From Spirogloea muscicola (Eukaryota; Streptophyta; Zygnematophyceae; Spirogloeales; Spirogloeaceae): a stretch of 53,093 bases of DNA. The position numbers and the translations under genes were made by a program. Below are positions 11,234 to 22,140 of the stretch, piece by piece (position 1 is the stretch's first letter; each line of letters opens with the position of its first letter). The notes under the pieces are model-generated. The model ran no database searches, had not been told where the DNA came from, and saw only the letters and a list, made by a program, of their open reading frames with translations. Location of the stretch: NCBI GenBank assembly GCA_009602725.1, contig WELB01000033.1:865152-918244 (forward strand), read 5' to 3'.

Positions 11234-11767
11234 TATCCCGGCTGTCTGCTTAAGCCACAAGGCTCTGTTCTTGTTACATGACCGACTACTTGGGTCCGCC
11301 AGGTGGCGGGCTGGCTTGCCAGGCAAGGGCCGCCCAGGGGCGGGCCCCGCCCGTCCAGAATTACCCCTCGCCAGGATTCGCCCGTTCCAACAGACGGAGA
11401 ATGTTTGGCCCGCTGCAAGGGGCCTTGGGGCGACCCGCTCACACCCCTGGAGGGGGGGTGGCACAGGGAAGCACGAGGAGCCTTGGAGGCTGAGGCTCAA
11501 CAGAGAGTTCAAGCCCCGTGAAGCCCAGGAGCAGCCTTGCCGCTGCTCGCCGCCGCAGCTGCTGCCGCACTCCGCTGCGGGGCCTGCTGCGCCGGCTTGC
11601 GCCCAGGAGGTGAACTCGCCGCCGGATGGCGGCGCCACAGGGCCTGTCTTCCGCTGCGCCTATGCGCTAGTGCTTCGCGTGTAGTGGGTTGGCCTCTAAA
11701 CCCCCTACAGCCGAACACAACAAGGACTGTTCGCCCTAATTGCTTGTGTAGGGCGAGGTTCTCTACA
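11234..11767 (+). repeat. LTR-B, 3' LTR of P2
   Basis: Follows the purine stretch CCAGAGTGGGGA. It contains the LTR-B landmarks TTAAGCCACAAGGCTCTG, GTTACATGACCGACTACTTGG, the GCCGGATGGCGGCG block, CTACAGCCGAACACAACAAGG and the terminal GGCGAGGTTCTCTACA. The first few bases are eroded, so the exact start is approximate. Confidence 0.8.
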
Positions 11768-12046
11768 CCTGCTGCTCAGCCCGTCGCCGCAGCCCGTCAC
11801 TGCGAGCCCCGCGGCTCTCTTAAGTACCATGCTGCGCCCCTTGCGGGGACAGCTGCTGACCCCCGGCGAGTCGCCGCCTTCCGGCGGTGCCTCAGGGTAC
11901 GACTTCCGCTGCGCTCTGTGCGTTTAAGTGTGCGCTGTGTGCGCTGGCGTTCCACTCTGTAAGGGGTTGTCTCCAAAACACCCTATGTCCGAAATCCGAA
12001 CAGGACGTTCTGACCCTGACTGTGTGATTAGGGACAGGGACGTTAT
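11768..12046 (+). repeat. LTR-A, 3' half only
   Basis: Plus-oriented LTR-A end: TTGTCTCCAAAACACCCTAT, GACTGTGTGATTAGGGACAG and terminal GGACGTTA. It abuts the LTR-B of P2 on the left and a tRNA primer site on the right, so it was the 5' LTR of another plus-strand element that has lost its front half. Confidence 0.75.
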
Positions 12047-12048
12047 CT

Positions 12049-12060
12049 TTGTATCAGAGG
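12049..12060 (+). other. Degenerate primer binding site (tRNA-Met type)
   Basis: TTGTATCAGAGG directly after the LTR-A end; one base different from the TGGTATCAGAGG found at 379-390. Confidence 0.7.
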
Positions 12061-14070
12061 AATTCTTGCATCTAGCCAGCCACGTAAAAGATTGTATTTT
12101 ACTGCTGACGGTGCAAGGATCCCTCTGTATTCTGGACTAAGTTTTCTCTGTAAGCGTAGAAAACTTTCCAGTCTGTACGTGGAGCCATCATCGTCGAAGC
12201 GGCGAGTGTGCCACTCTTTCGCCTCCGACATCCACGCACCCGGTCTTCAAGATGCTGAGTGGCTTTTCTTCCTGTCTGCAATCTTCATTGCCTGCTCAGT
12301 ATTTCGCCTGCGTAATCACCTGTGCCCGGTGTGTAGCTGGCTTATGAAGCACGGCGTAGCACCCGGTACCGCAAGTGGGCACCAATCTGACTGTCGGCCA
12401 GGCGCTGGTCTGTACTCTTGCCTGGTGCCCTTCCTCAGTCTGCTTTTAGAGCTTCGCTATTTGGCGGTATGATCGGGCGGGCTACCATGTTCCGCTTTGC
12501 TTGCCGAGTGCACGGGACTTGCTCAGCAACACTGTGGTAGTATCGTTTCAGCAGATATGTCTGATACCTGCCACTGACTTGACCCCTTAGTGTGTTGGTG
12601 TAGTTACAGGCATGGAGTCGGCTGACTCAAGCGCGCCACCTAGTCCCCCTCTGCCAGCTGTTCAACTTCCTAATGTTGGAGCCCCAATTGCCATTTCCGG
12701 CCGTCGGACTGCATGGAGTTGCAGCGCGTTGTGCGCTTGATAGAGGAGTGTGATGCTGCTGGTCCAAGGGACCTGCTAGCATGTGTGTGGGTTGCTGTGA
12801 GGTGTGCCAACTGCTCGCCCATGTTTTGGGGCGAGCGTTGCCTGCATCTCCTGTAGGCTAAGTGCCTGGTGCTACCGGAGCTACGGTTGGGGTGCGCCCA
12901 ACTTGTCTACAGCTGCTGCACCCGTAGTCTCGACTGGGGTGTGTCCAGCCGTTTCTACCAGCCATGTCTACCTGTAACTGGAGCAGTCTCAACACCCGAC
13001 TTTGAGATAGTGGTATGGCTTGCGTGCACGACAAAGCCTTCACGGCCCGCGTGGGGATTGTGACCACCTCTCTGTGTTGGACCCTGCCTAGTGGCAGGTT
13101 CCGGTCCACCCCTAGGGATCTCATGATATAGGGAACTTCTTCCAAGCTCATTGACCATATGTAAAGCGAGCCATCACTATGGCACGTGTCTGGGCAACAC
13201 GTGGCTTGTGTGCCACTACGCCACGATATCGCTTGTATATCAGCTATCAGCTGTGTAACACAAGCTGGCCAGTACCCGTTTGTCTAGTGTGTGAGACATG
13301 GGCCCTGGTCGTGGTGCGAACCCGATCTTAGCTGGCCTAGGTGTCGCTATGTGCCCATGAACGTCATGGCCTTCAACGTGAAATTGGTAATGTGTGATGC
13401 CTCGGCATGGGTGAATGCTGCTTTGGTACTCGCCTGGCCGTATCTCAGGTGCTGGCGGCTGGTGCGCTCTCGCCCTGGTTTGTGATGAGTGCCTACTCCA
13501 AGTGCTGGCAGTATGATTCTTGATAGTAAGTGCGATGAGAATTGGCTGACCGCCGTCCTCACTGACCTCGAGGCCTTTGTGGCCTTGGTCAGTAGCACTT
13601 CGGTGTCACCTACTTCAAGTGGAAGTCCTCTCTGCAGCTGTTGACAATGTGATGTCGCAGCAATGACCTGAGTCTGAGTAAGCTTGCGGCGCCAGGCTTG
13701 GCATATATTCTCAACGACCTCTGTAGCCACCGCTTGGTCAATTCTTCGCCGGTATACCCCTTGTGATGACCACGTGTCGTGCCACACTTGGCGGGCATGG
13801 ACAAGACCATGTGGGGTCTCAGTGTCCTGCCTGAGTGGCCCGTAACGTTGGCCCTAGTGCTGGGTAGCGAAGATTGGACCATTGGTCCAGTTAAGTGCTG
13901 AGTATTCCTGTGCACTCATAGCTGGAAGCTGCCGGCATCAGATGCCTGCAGCTGGCTAGTGCATCAGAGTACTCTGGGTGAGTGCTTGTCTCCGCCTTTT
14001 ACTTTCAAAGTCAAGGGTTGACTTGTAACGGATGCTTTGAACAGCATCTTTGCACTCTGCGACCAACAGC
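12061..14070 (+). pseudogene. gag: Leader, gag and protease remnant of an LTR-A element
   Basis: 12061-12611 is leader. An ATG at 12612 opens MESADSSAPPSPPLPAV, the same N-terminus as in the gag remnants at 25130 (MESADSSS) and, more distantly, 30987 (MESHTSSAPP). Behind it all frames break quickly. A short stretch at about 13360-13420 (MAFNVKLVMCDASAW) resembles the protease-linker block VKFDVMLGTDW of P1. The 13450-14070 part has no recognisable domain. Only the order primer site, gag start, protease-like trace supports the reading. It is not a working gene. Confidence 0.5.
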
Positions 14071-14378
14071 TGTCATTGAAGATGTACCTTCACATAGAAC
14101 CAGCTTTGGCTGTGGATCTGATTCAGTGATGAGTGATTAGTTCCCCCCTGACTCTGTAGTACGTGTGATTGCCTCACCTGGTGCGGCTCTTGACAATCAG
14201 TCAACAAAGTGTTGGACGTATCGCACGTACCGCGGTGGGAATTCGTTCTTGGCTTCCTCACCTGAAATGGAGCTCGGGCATGCTGACCATAGTTGAGGAA
14301 GAATGGAGGCTCGTTTGTGGACGCATGATAGGCATTGTTAAAAGCATAGTCAGCTGGAGCCAATTTCTCATCCCAGTC
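14071..14378 (-). pseudogene. Integrase fragment, distal part of M3
   Basis: Minus-strand peptide APADYAFNNAYHASTNEPPF followed by FLNYGQHARAPFQVRKP, the conserved region after the integrase catalytic core. It joins exactly to the integrase piece at 15825 once the two LTRs between them are removed (both sides meet at CAGTC), so it is the continuation of M3. Confidence 0.75.
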
Positions 14379-14920
14379 TGTAAGGAACTCGCCCTACCTA
14401 TGCAGTCAGGGTGAGCAGTCCTTATTGAGTTCGGTCGTAGTGATTTTAGAGGCCAACCCACTACATGTGAAAGCACTAGCGCGTCGCACAGCGGAAGATA
14501 GGCCCTGTGGCGCCGCCGTCCAGCGGCGACTCCATCTCCTGGGTGCAGGCCGGCGCAGCAGGCCCCGCAGCGGAGTGCGGCGGCAGCTGCGGCGGCGAGC
14601 AGCGGCAAGGCTGCTCCTGGGCTTCACGGGCTTCGAGCTGCTTGTTGAGCCTCAGCCCCCAAGGCTCCTTGTGCTTCCCCGTGCCAACCCCCCTCCAGGG
14701 GTGTGAGCGGGTCGCCCCAAGGCCCGCCTTGCGGCGGGCCCAAGATCCTCCGTTTGAACGAGCGAATCATCGAGGGGTACTTCGAATGAAGGGACCCACC
14801 TCCGGGCGGGCCCTTGCGCGCCAAGCCAGCCCGCCACCTGGCGGGCCCACTTGTCCCAACGAGTCGGTCATGTAATGCCAACAGAGCCATGTGGCTTGAC
14901 TAAAGGGCTGGTTTGATACA
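14379..14920 (-). mobile_element. Solo LTR-B with CAGTC target duplication
   Basis: 542 bp, TGTAAGGAACTCGCC to GTTTGATACA, flanked by CAGTC at 14374-14378 and 14921-14925. It lies inside the integrase of M3 and directly beside a solo LTR-A that used the same 5-bp site. Confidence 0.9.
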
Positions 14921-14925
14921 CAGTC

Positions 14926-15819
14926 TGTGACATCTCTGCTCTTAATCACACAGTTAGAGTTAGAATGTCCTGGTTTGGATTCGAGTATAGGGTGTTTTGG
15001 AGACAATCCTAATACAGGAGAACGCCAACGCACATACGCGCACAGAGCGCAGCGGAAGTCTTACCCTGAGGCACCGCCCTGGGGCGATGACTCTACCAAT
15101 AGACTTACAGAGAGCCGGCAGGGCCCGCAGCGATGAGCTGCGGCGACGGGCTGGCAGCAGCCGGCAGCAGCAGAGCTGTGGCGGCGGCGGCAGCAGCAGG
15201 CAGCAGCGGGGCTGGCTAGGCAGCCGCAGGGCTGTGTCTCTCTCGGGCGTTGGTCCCGCCGGAGTCTGACCAAGGCCCACTACTTATAGCGGTTCTCCTG
15301 CCACCCCTCCCCTGAGGGTGTGACGAGGGTCGGCCCCAAGGCCCTCCCTGGGAGGGGCGGGCCTGACAAGGGGACACGACAAATACAACAGGCTGGCACA
15401 CAGGGCCAGTGGCCTTTAGCACGAGTCCAAGGGACTAGCGTCAAGAGGCCGGCGCGCGAGTCCAAGGGACTGGCGCGCTGGACAGTGACTAGCGCCAAGG
15501 AGGTGGCGCGCCAGGCCAATAGCCTGGCTCACGGGGTCAAGGGACTGAGGCCATGCAGCCATGAGGACTGGAGAGCTGGTCAATCCGGTCGGCCCGCGGG
15601 GCGCCGGCCTGAGGGAGAGGTGACCCACCCGGCCGGCCTGCAGGGCTTGAGCCCGAGGCGTGCCGACAGGGTACGGAGCCCAGGACACTCGAACCGTACT
15701 TAGCTACACGGAGTGCAGCCAAGCTACCCGCACCGTTTGGGACTCCAAACGGTAGATACGTTACGCTCATGCAAGGTTATCGCACGCCGTTGGCACTTTC
15801 AAACGGCGGAAACGTTACA
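14926..15819 (-). mobile_element. Solo LTR-A with CAGTC target duplication
   Basis: 894 bp, TGTGACATCTCTGC to GGAAACGTTACA, flanked by CAGTC at 14921-14925 and 15820-15824. It shows the LTR-A landmarks: TTTTGGAGACAATCC, GGCAGCAGC runs, GAGGGTGTGACGAGGGTCGG and repeated GAGTCCAAGGGACT. Confidence 0.9.
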
Positions 15820-15824
15820 CAGTC

Positions 15825-16715
15825 AGTCTGGCTGGGGTTGACGAAGTGCCTCAACATGTCCTCGAGAACTCGATTCATTCTCTCAGTTTGTCCATCCATA
15901 CTGTGGACATGGCCTGTTTCATGCCAATAAGCTTGCAAACTTCCTTCCAGAATTGACCTGTAAAGCGAGGACTGCGGTCCGAGACCAACCAATCAGGTAC
16001 TTCATGCAGCTTCCACACCTTATTCACAAAGATGCCACCGAAATCCTTCGCTGATACCCGCGTAGTTGTGGGAGCAAAATGCATCATTTTACTCAAGCGA
16101 TCCACAAAGACGACAATGGCATCATAGCCGTTCCGCGTCTTTGACAATTGTGTGATAATTTGTGTAAATAAAATAATAAAAAAAATCTATACTTACATCC
16201 GACCAATCCGCTTCGGAAACTGCAAGGGCTGAATTAATTCAGTAGGCTCGCCAGATATTGCCTTACTACGCTGGCATGTGGCACAGCTTACCACAAAAGC
16301 GCGCACCTGGATTCAAAAACCTTCCCACCAAAGTAGGCGTCGCAGAGCCTTGATGGTCTTGCTCACTCCCAGATGACCACTGTAAGGCGTATCATGCAGC
16401 TCCTGCATCATGTCAGTGCGCAAGGCATGCAGTCCGGGACCACAATAGCGTCGCCTTGCTACCAGAAGCCTTTGTCATCAGTGAGGGTGCTTACGTCGGT
16501 GGCCTCAACAAACCATGGGTTTTCCATATCCTTGACGGATATGGACATAGAGCTTAGAGACGTAAGGCGTGCACCACAGCCAGCAATTCCTCCTCGCCGT
16601 AGTGTATTTCGCTCTGCAGGTATCAGCAGGCGACTCTCAAATGCTAACGGGTGACCCTCTTGCAAGAGGACAACACCAATGCCGGTCAAAGAGGCATCGC
16701 AGACGAGTCATCTCT
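15825..16715 (-). pseudogene. pol: Integrase and RNase H remnant of M3
   Basis: In minus-strand order: RNase H (16689 downward, MTGIGVVLLQEGHPLAFESR), a linker, and the integrase core with MSKTRNGYDAIVVFVDRLSK (from 16147), KVWKLHEVPDWLVSDRSPRF, and a MDGQTERMNRVLEDMLRHF helix carrying the last catalytic Glu. The catalytic Asp of VSDR and the Glu of QTER are readable. Frameshifts separate the segments, so no Pol can be made. On the right it ends abruptly at 16715, where unrelated AT-rich DNA begins, and on the left it is interrupted by the two solo LTRs. Confidence 0.8.
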
Positions 16716-18145
16716 GCTGCTCTCCATGTATGTAGACGCGCTTATTATGTCGGACACAATCCGCCTAATACTTAGCCTTGTCTTCTCTTGCTTGACCACC
16801 ACGCTTCAAGCACAAGACGAACCCAATCAAGGCCTACTATATCCAATAGATAGTCTAGCCGACGCATTACTTCTCCAGCTGTTTCGACCACCAAAACATC
16901 CGCATGCTCTTGTGTCAGCTATGTTTGCACCCTTTCCTGTCCATATGCTGTTGCTCATATACCTGTATATGTTGTTACCTCTGACTACTAAAGGCTCTGT
17001 TACCCCTTGACATGGGCCACTTTGACAACCTTTGCCGCAATAGTCAGACGATGTACCACAACACCCGTATTGAGAGCAACATCTATTGTTGGCGCAACTC
17101 TGAGTTGAGCTGCATCTACATGGGCCACTCTGGCAGCCTTTACCGCAATAGTCAGACGATGTTCCACAATATCCATATTGAGAGCAACATCTATCGTTAG
17201 TGCAACTCCGAGTTGAGCTGCATCTACATGGGCCATTCTGGCAGCCTTTGCTGCAATAGTCAGACGATGTACCACAATATCCGTATTGAGAGCAACATCT
17301 GTTGTCAGCACAACTCTTAGTTGAACTACACCTATCAACATAATGGTGGCCTCTACCATTAGGATGATGGCCTTTTCCTGCAACACGACACAATAGGAGG
17401 TTAAGAACAAGAGCCCTCATGACTCTTATTTGCAATTGCTGTAGTATTTGTGCAAGCTCTGCGAGGTACTTGCATGCCTTCGTCAATTTAGAGGATCTCT
17501 TAATAAATGCTCAAAAACTAATGTGTATGCCCCCTCTTCTCTTTTAAGATATCCTAAAAAACAGACTTTTTGAACAGGTCCTGCAAAAACTCGAGGTATT
17601 ATATTGCCAGGGGCGATTTATAGATAGCTTTGCGTTGTCCTGCTCGCTTATGCTGAGTGAGCATATGAGCTCGATAGACATCGCAGCCCATACAGAGACA
17701 GCGGTAATTAATATCTCCTAGCTCAGGTGTTAATAGTCTCTTCACTATACTGACAACATGCTGAGTGGCCACTCCCTTCTGCAACCATCGCCATCGGGAG
17801 GCTAGACCTATCCAATCACATACTTAAGCGGTCATGAGAGATCTCTCTTCTCATGCTATGTGGCAATCCACTCAAATATCGGAGAGGCCTAAGATAATTG
17901 TTGCCCGTCCCAGGAAGGAGCTCGCGTTCCACAGCAGAGACAGACAAAGAGCTAAAGCGACTGCTGGCAGACGGTCTATGAGAGCGTAAAGGAGCCCATA
18001 AAGGTACTGTATACACTATATCCGCCAAGTACAATCGGCAGATTCGTGTAAGTCCTTAAACACACGGACGGTCCCTCATTTTAACTGAACGCCCAAGGCG
18101 GCCTGGGCGACCGCTTTATTTACATAACCGGGTATTAACCGGCCT
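16716..18145. other. AT-rich foreign segment inserted in the M3 RNase H/RT region
   Basis: Sequence on both sides is M3 pol: left flank ends at GCAGACGAGT, right flank resumes at TCAAGTGCCCTCTGGCATTC. About 75 bp of M3, still present in P1 and M5, are missing at the junction. The insert is clearly richer in A+T than its surroundings, has no LTR motif, no obvious terminal repeat and no target duplication that I can see. It carries the hevein-domain ORF at 16827-17420. The rest (17490-18145) has short minus-strand frames that I do not recognise. Confidence 0.7.
16827..17420 (-). CDS. Protein with three hevein-like chitin-binding domains
   Basis: 197 residues from the ATG at 17420. After a short hydrophobic start (MRALVLNLLL) that could be part of a signal peptide, three tandem 36-residue units follow (about residues 31-65, 67-101, 103-137). 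Each has eight cysteines in the order C-x5-C-x4-CC-x5-C-x6-C-x3-C-x4-C and the core RCCSQYGYCGTSSDYCGKGC. This is the type-1 chitin-recognition fold seen in hevein, wheat-germ agglutinin and plant class IV chitinases, with the conserved Ser and aromatic residues that bind N-acetylglucosamine. No catalytic chitinase domain follows; the last 60 residues are unrecognised. It may be a complete small secreted lectin, or exons of a longer gene with introns. The third unit has CCSQYGCC, a Tyr changed to Cys. The open frame also extends upstream to 17486 without an ATG. Confidence 0.6.
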   Translation of the reverse strand: MRALVLNLLLCRVAGKGHHPNGRGHHYVDRCSSTKSCADNRCCSQYGYCGTSSDYCSKGCQNGPCRCSSTRSCTNDRCCSQYGYCGTSSDYCGKGCQSGPCRCSSTQSCANNRCCSQYGCCGTSSDYCGKGCQSGPCQGVTEPLVVRGNNIYRYMSNSIWTGKGANIADTRACGCFGGRNSWRSNASARLSIGYSRP

Positions 18146-19990
18146 CAAGTGCCCTCTGGCATTCGGACGACCAATCCCAAGTCATGTCTTTACGAGTCAG
18201 CTTCGTAAGAGGAAGTGCCTAGTTCCCATAGCCTTGCAGAAATTCCCGAAAGTAATTTGCGAATCCCAGAAAGAACCGGAATTGTGGCACAGTTTGGGGC
18301 ACATGCCAATCCCGTACGACCGAAGTCTTCTTGGGGTCGACACGTATGCCGTCTTTGCCCACCACATGCCCAAGGTATGTTAGCTTTGGCTGGTTAAAAG
18401 CGCACTTGGACCGCTTGGCATGCAATTGACTTTCACGTAGCAACTGCAGCACTTGATCCTCAGGCGTTCTGCTAATTACCAGGATATCGTCCAAGTAAAC
18501 CAGCAAAGCAGTAGACAAGGAGGCCAAAGACCCTCGTCATTACAGCCCGAAATGCAGCCGGTGCATTGGTCAGACCGAAGCTCAGCACCTTGAACTGAAA
18601 ATGTCCAAGCGGGTACGAAATGCCGACTTCGGAACATCCGCAGGCGTAATTCGAATCGGTGATACCCTATTGCCAGGTCCAGGGAGCTAAACACCGTAGC
18701 CTCTGCAAGCCAATCGAACAGATCATCTAATCGAGGCAGTGGGTATCGGTTCTTGATAGTAAGCTTATTTGAAGCCCGATAATCAGTGCACATCCATATA
18801 GTGCCATCCTTCTTTTTGACAAAGAGGATGGGTTCTCCGTATGGCGACTGAGAGGGCTCAAGGTAGCCCTTCGCCAACAGGTCCTCGACCTGGGATTGCT
18901 TTCTCAAAATTCGAGAGGCCTCAGCCGATACATGGAACGGTGAGGCGGGTGAGCGCCTGGCTCCAATGGAATTGTACGAGCCACACCTCGGTGAGGAGGT
19001 AGACCGTCCGGAAGAGAGTCGGGAAACACATCCGCAGACTATCCAGCAGCTTATCAAGAACCCCGCCATGTAAATCCGCAGAATTTACACACAAGTCAGG
19101 CTTAGACTCGTCATTCGACGCCACCATCACAAGAAATGCCATCTGCACAGTCTTCTTGTGAATCAATCGCTTCAACTGCATGGCGGACAGCAGTATGGAA
19201 GCCTCTGCCGCCAGCGGCGGTGCACAGGGAATTTGCTTGCAAAGGACAAAGCGCCGTTCGCCACGTTGTACAGTGCAAGTCTGGCGTTCAAATTCGAGGC
19301 AAGCAGATGCGGCACAAAGCCAGTCATTACCCAATTTCACATCAAATGCGACGGTCAACGCAATAGCACAACAAGGCACCTCGGCCTTGAATTGCTGAAT
19401 GCGAATTGGAATTGTGCACAAAACCAGCACATCGGTGGGGTGGCCATCGGCCAATGTCACTCTAGGAAGCTGGGCGAGCTCTAGTAGGTGGCAGAAGGGC
19501 TCCGTTCCTGGCATCTAGTATTCATGCATCGAGTAGTGACCTTTATGTTTTGACCCGTGGTTATTGAGCGGGTCAATCTGCTGTAGGTTATGTAGATTTT
19601 AAGATGTGCTTGCCTTTGTACCTGGCCATTTGGCCTACATTTCTTTCTAATACACGATCTTTTTTCTAGGTAGACCAACTGCTTGCGAATGCAAGCCAGT
19701 GGAGCACACAATTCCTTTTCACAAGTACCACTGAGACCCCTGAGTCTTTGAGATTCTACTGTAGCAACCAGCCCCTCAAAAAGCAGAGTGTGGCCCCCAT
19801 GGACACTGCCAAGGTATGGGGTGCGAGCAACGTAGACCCTGACCGCGGTCGGGTAAGGCCTACGCTGAGGGGCATCGACACTACGCCTAAGGAGACTGTG
19901 TCACGCCTCGTGCGAGCACAACAGCGACATCCCCAGCAAAGCTCGATCAATCGCGCCTTGCATCTGCGGCACAATGAAGAACAAAATTCT
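18146..19990 (-). pseudogene. pol: Protease and reverse transcriptase remnant of M3, split by a LINE
   Basis: Minus-strand order: part of the protease from about 19980 to 19671, the LINE insertion at 19467-19664, then LPRVTLADGHPTDVLVLCTI, FDVKLGNDWL, the linker IHKKTVQMAFLVMVASNDES (19200-19100), reverse transcriptase with [18 protein letters not shown] and [17 protein letters not shown] (about 18900-18780), and the catalytic YLDD at about 18490-18501. Unlike P1 it keeps the Trp codon in GNDWL and the [15 protein letters not shown]-type stretch is only locally shifted. It shares with P1 a one-base deletion after AIGYH (about 18656), so both are dead in the same way. It is continuous with the RNase H of M3 beyond the AT-rich insert. 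Confidence 0.8.
19467..19664 (+). mobile_element. 5'-truncated LINE copy with TCTAGG target duplication
   Basis: 198 bp almost identical to the last part of the LINE at 49888-50083. It begins in the middle of the coding region (AAGCTGGGCGAGC) and ends with AATACACGATCTTTTT. It is flanked by TCTAGG at 19461-19466 and 19665-19670. The empty site survives in P1 at about 2296-2310, where ACCTAGAGTGACA is uninterrupted. Confidence 0.92.
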
Positions 19991-21157
19991 TCAAACCGAC
20001 GGCACTCAGGCCAGCTCAGATGAACATCAGCAGCCTCTTACAACTTATTGTGGGCAACCCACACAAATAGAGGCCCTCCGGCCTCCAGACCTAGCAACAA
20101 AGCAGGAATGGAGCGCAAAACCGGTACTTTGTTTGACAGGCAAGCAATGCCAAACAGCTCAAGTGCTTTTGGCTGAATGAGATGGGACCCAGGGGCAAAG
20201 TCAGGCACTTACGCTTGTCCTCGAAATTGCCCTTGTCCCGGCCCATAGGGCGCAATGGACGTGGCCTCGATGAAGATGGACCTGCCGCCGGGCAGTCCCT
20301 GAGCTGGTGGCCCTTGGCGCCGCAGCCATAGCAGCTACCACCTCCTTTTACGCGCGGGCCAGCACCTGTCACGCGTGGCTTCGGAAAGCCGCCATGGGAA
20401 CGAGCATTAGAGCCTGGCATCGGAAAGCCACGGCTGCCACGGGAAGGAGCGTTAGAGTCCTCCTTAGGGTTAACCTCTTCCTGCCCCGCTCTGCCTCTGC
20501 AGATCCGCCTGCCTCCAGCAGGGGACGCTTGCCACGCCCAACGTCCGGCGTGCTGAGCACCTTCCGAGCGTGCTCCATCGGCATCGGAGTGAGCCACTCC
20601 GACAGCTCGCTGAGCCAGGGCTGCAGTCCACCCCAATCGTCCCAACCGGAGTATAGCCCTGGTGCGTGGGCCTGGGCAAGGCCATGCGCAGGGTTGCCAC
20701 CACTCCTGCGAATCAGATGCCCCGCGGCATCGGTGTCTTGCGCATGCAACTGTCCCGCGCGGAGCTGGGCAATGGTGGTGCGGTGCTCCTGGCACATCCT
20801 CTCAAGGAGGCGGTATAGCCCCTGCGGAACTGGCTCCATTGCAGCCTGGACTGCCGCCAGGTCCTGCGCGAGGAGTGCAACGCGTTGCAGATCCCCAGCC
20901 GACAGCCCTCCAGGCCTCCGGCTCCCAGCTCGCCCTGCCCCTCCTGGGCGTGCCCCAGTTGGGCGTGCCCCGCTTGGGCGTGCCCCTCGTGGGCGCGCCC
21001 CTCGTGGGCGTGCCCCGCTTGGGTGTGCCGCGCTTGGGCGTGCCCCGCTTGGGCGTGCTCCGCAGCAGCCACTGCCTCGGCAGCCGACCGCTCTACCTAC
21101 CAAGAAGGGCTTGGCCGCGCACTGGACCAGTGCGATGCCATGCTGTGTGAAGGACAC
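19991..21157 (-). pseudogene. gag: gag remnant of M3
   Basis: Better preserved than the P1 copy. From the right: Ala/Arg/Pro/Gly repeats, then GGLSAGDLQRVALLAQDLAA, LYRLLERMCQEHRTTIAQLR, PWLSELSEWLTPMPMEHARK, and after a one-base deletion near 20473 the frame shifts into NARSHGGFPKPRVTGAGPR and a complete zinc knuckle CYGCGAKGHQLRDC (about 20330-20290). The knuckle spacing C-x2-C-x4-H-x4-C is the retroviral type that binds RNA. The long plus-strand open frame at 20307-21308 is only the GC-rich antisense shadow of this gag. The 5' end is uncertain, because the open frame starts at a non-ATG codon. Confidence 0.75.
20920..21063 (-). repeat. 15-bp minisatellite inside M3 gag
   Basis: About nine or ten copies of GGCGTGCCCCGCTTG-like units (plus-strand reading) with a few substitutions. 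This is the same in-frame Gly-Ala-Arg-Pro repeat as at 975-1100 but with more copies. Confidence 0.8.
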
Positions 21158-21613
21158 TGAGGGGTCATTTCAGCTCCGACAGTCAGCAAATCACACACTC
21201 CATGCCGAATACAGGACATCGCAAGACGGCTGCAGCAGCGAGCGAGCAAGCAAGGCGGCGCGCAACCTCACACTCAATCAGCAGGCAGACAGACAGCCGC
21301 AGATGTGACCAAGATCGATGCACACGGTCAATGCTGGCCACACTACTTACCCTTACCGCACAAAGGCTGCAGGCTCAGGCGCCACCTCAAAGGTGCGAAC
21401 GCAGCAAGTGGTTCTCAAGGGTCAGTCTGCAATTTGGCGTTGGTCGCGGGCTCACAGCGCAAGGATGGCTCCGCACCTGGCGCTTCCGCTGAACCGGGCC
21501 GGACCAACGTCTGACAAGCACTTCAATTTGACAAGAAAAGGTCAGGCCAGCATATCAGGGTGATCCTTGCGTCATCAGCGGCGAGCACAAAAGTCACGAG
21601 CGCGATGGATGCA

Positions 21614-22140
21614 AGACCGATACCAAATTGTAGTGAACCTCGCCCTACACAAGCAATTAGGGTGAACAGTCCTTGTTGAGCTCGGCTGTAGGGGGTTCAG
21701 AGGCCAGGTCATTACACGTGAAGCACTGGCGTAAAGCCGCAGCGGAAGACAGGCCCTGTGGCGCCGCCATCCGGCGGCGAGTCCACCTCCTGGGTGCAAG
21801 CCGGCGCAGCAGGCCACGCAGCGGAGTGCGGCGGCGAGCAGCGGCGAGGCTGCTCCTGGGCTTCACGGGCTTGAAATCTCTGTCGAACCTCAGCCTCCAA
21901 TGCTCCTCGTGCTTCCCCGTGTCACCCCCCCTCCAGGGGTGTGAGCGGGTCGCCCTAAGGCCTGGCTTGCGGCGGGCCCAAGATCCTCCGTTGAACGGGC
22001 GAGTCCTCAAGGGTATTTCGAATGGCGGAACCCACCTCCGGGCGGGCCCTTGCCCGGCCAGCCAGCTCGCCACCTGGCCCAAATAGTCGGTCATGTAATA
22101 ACGGAGCCGTGTGGCTTGACCAAACGGCCGGATCATTACA
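21614..22140 (-). repeat. LTR-B (21629-22140), 5' LTR of M3, with primer site
   Basis: 512-bp LTR, TGTAGTGAACCTCGCC to GGATCATTACA in plus-strand reading. The primer site on the minus strand is 21614-21625, starting TGGTATC but then losing the CAGAGG part before GGTCTTGCATC, so it looks damaged. M3 runs from here to the left. To the right lies an LTR-A fragment, into which M3 seems to have inserted. Confidence 0.8.

Noticed and set aside
20307-21308. Long plus-strand open frame of 333 codons
   Set aside because: It is the antisense of the M3 gag; its Arg/Ala/Pro composition comes from the 15-bp GC repeat, and the gag motifs lie on the other strand.
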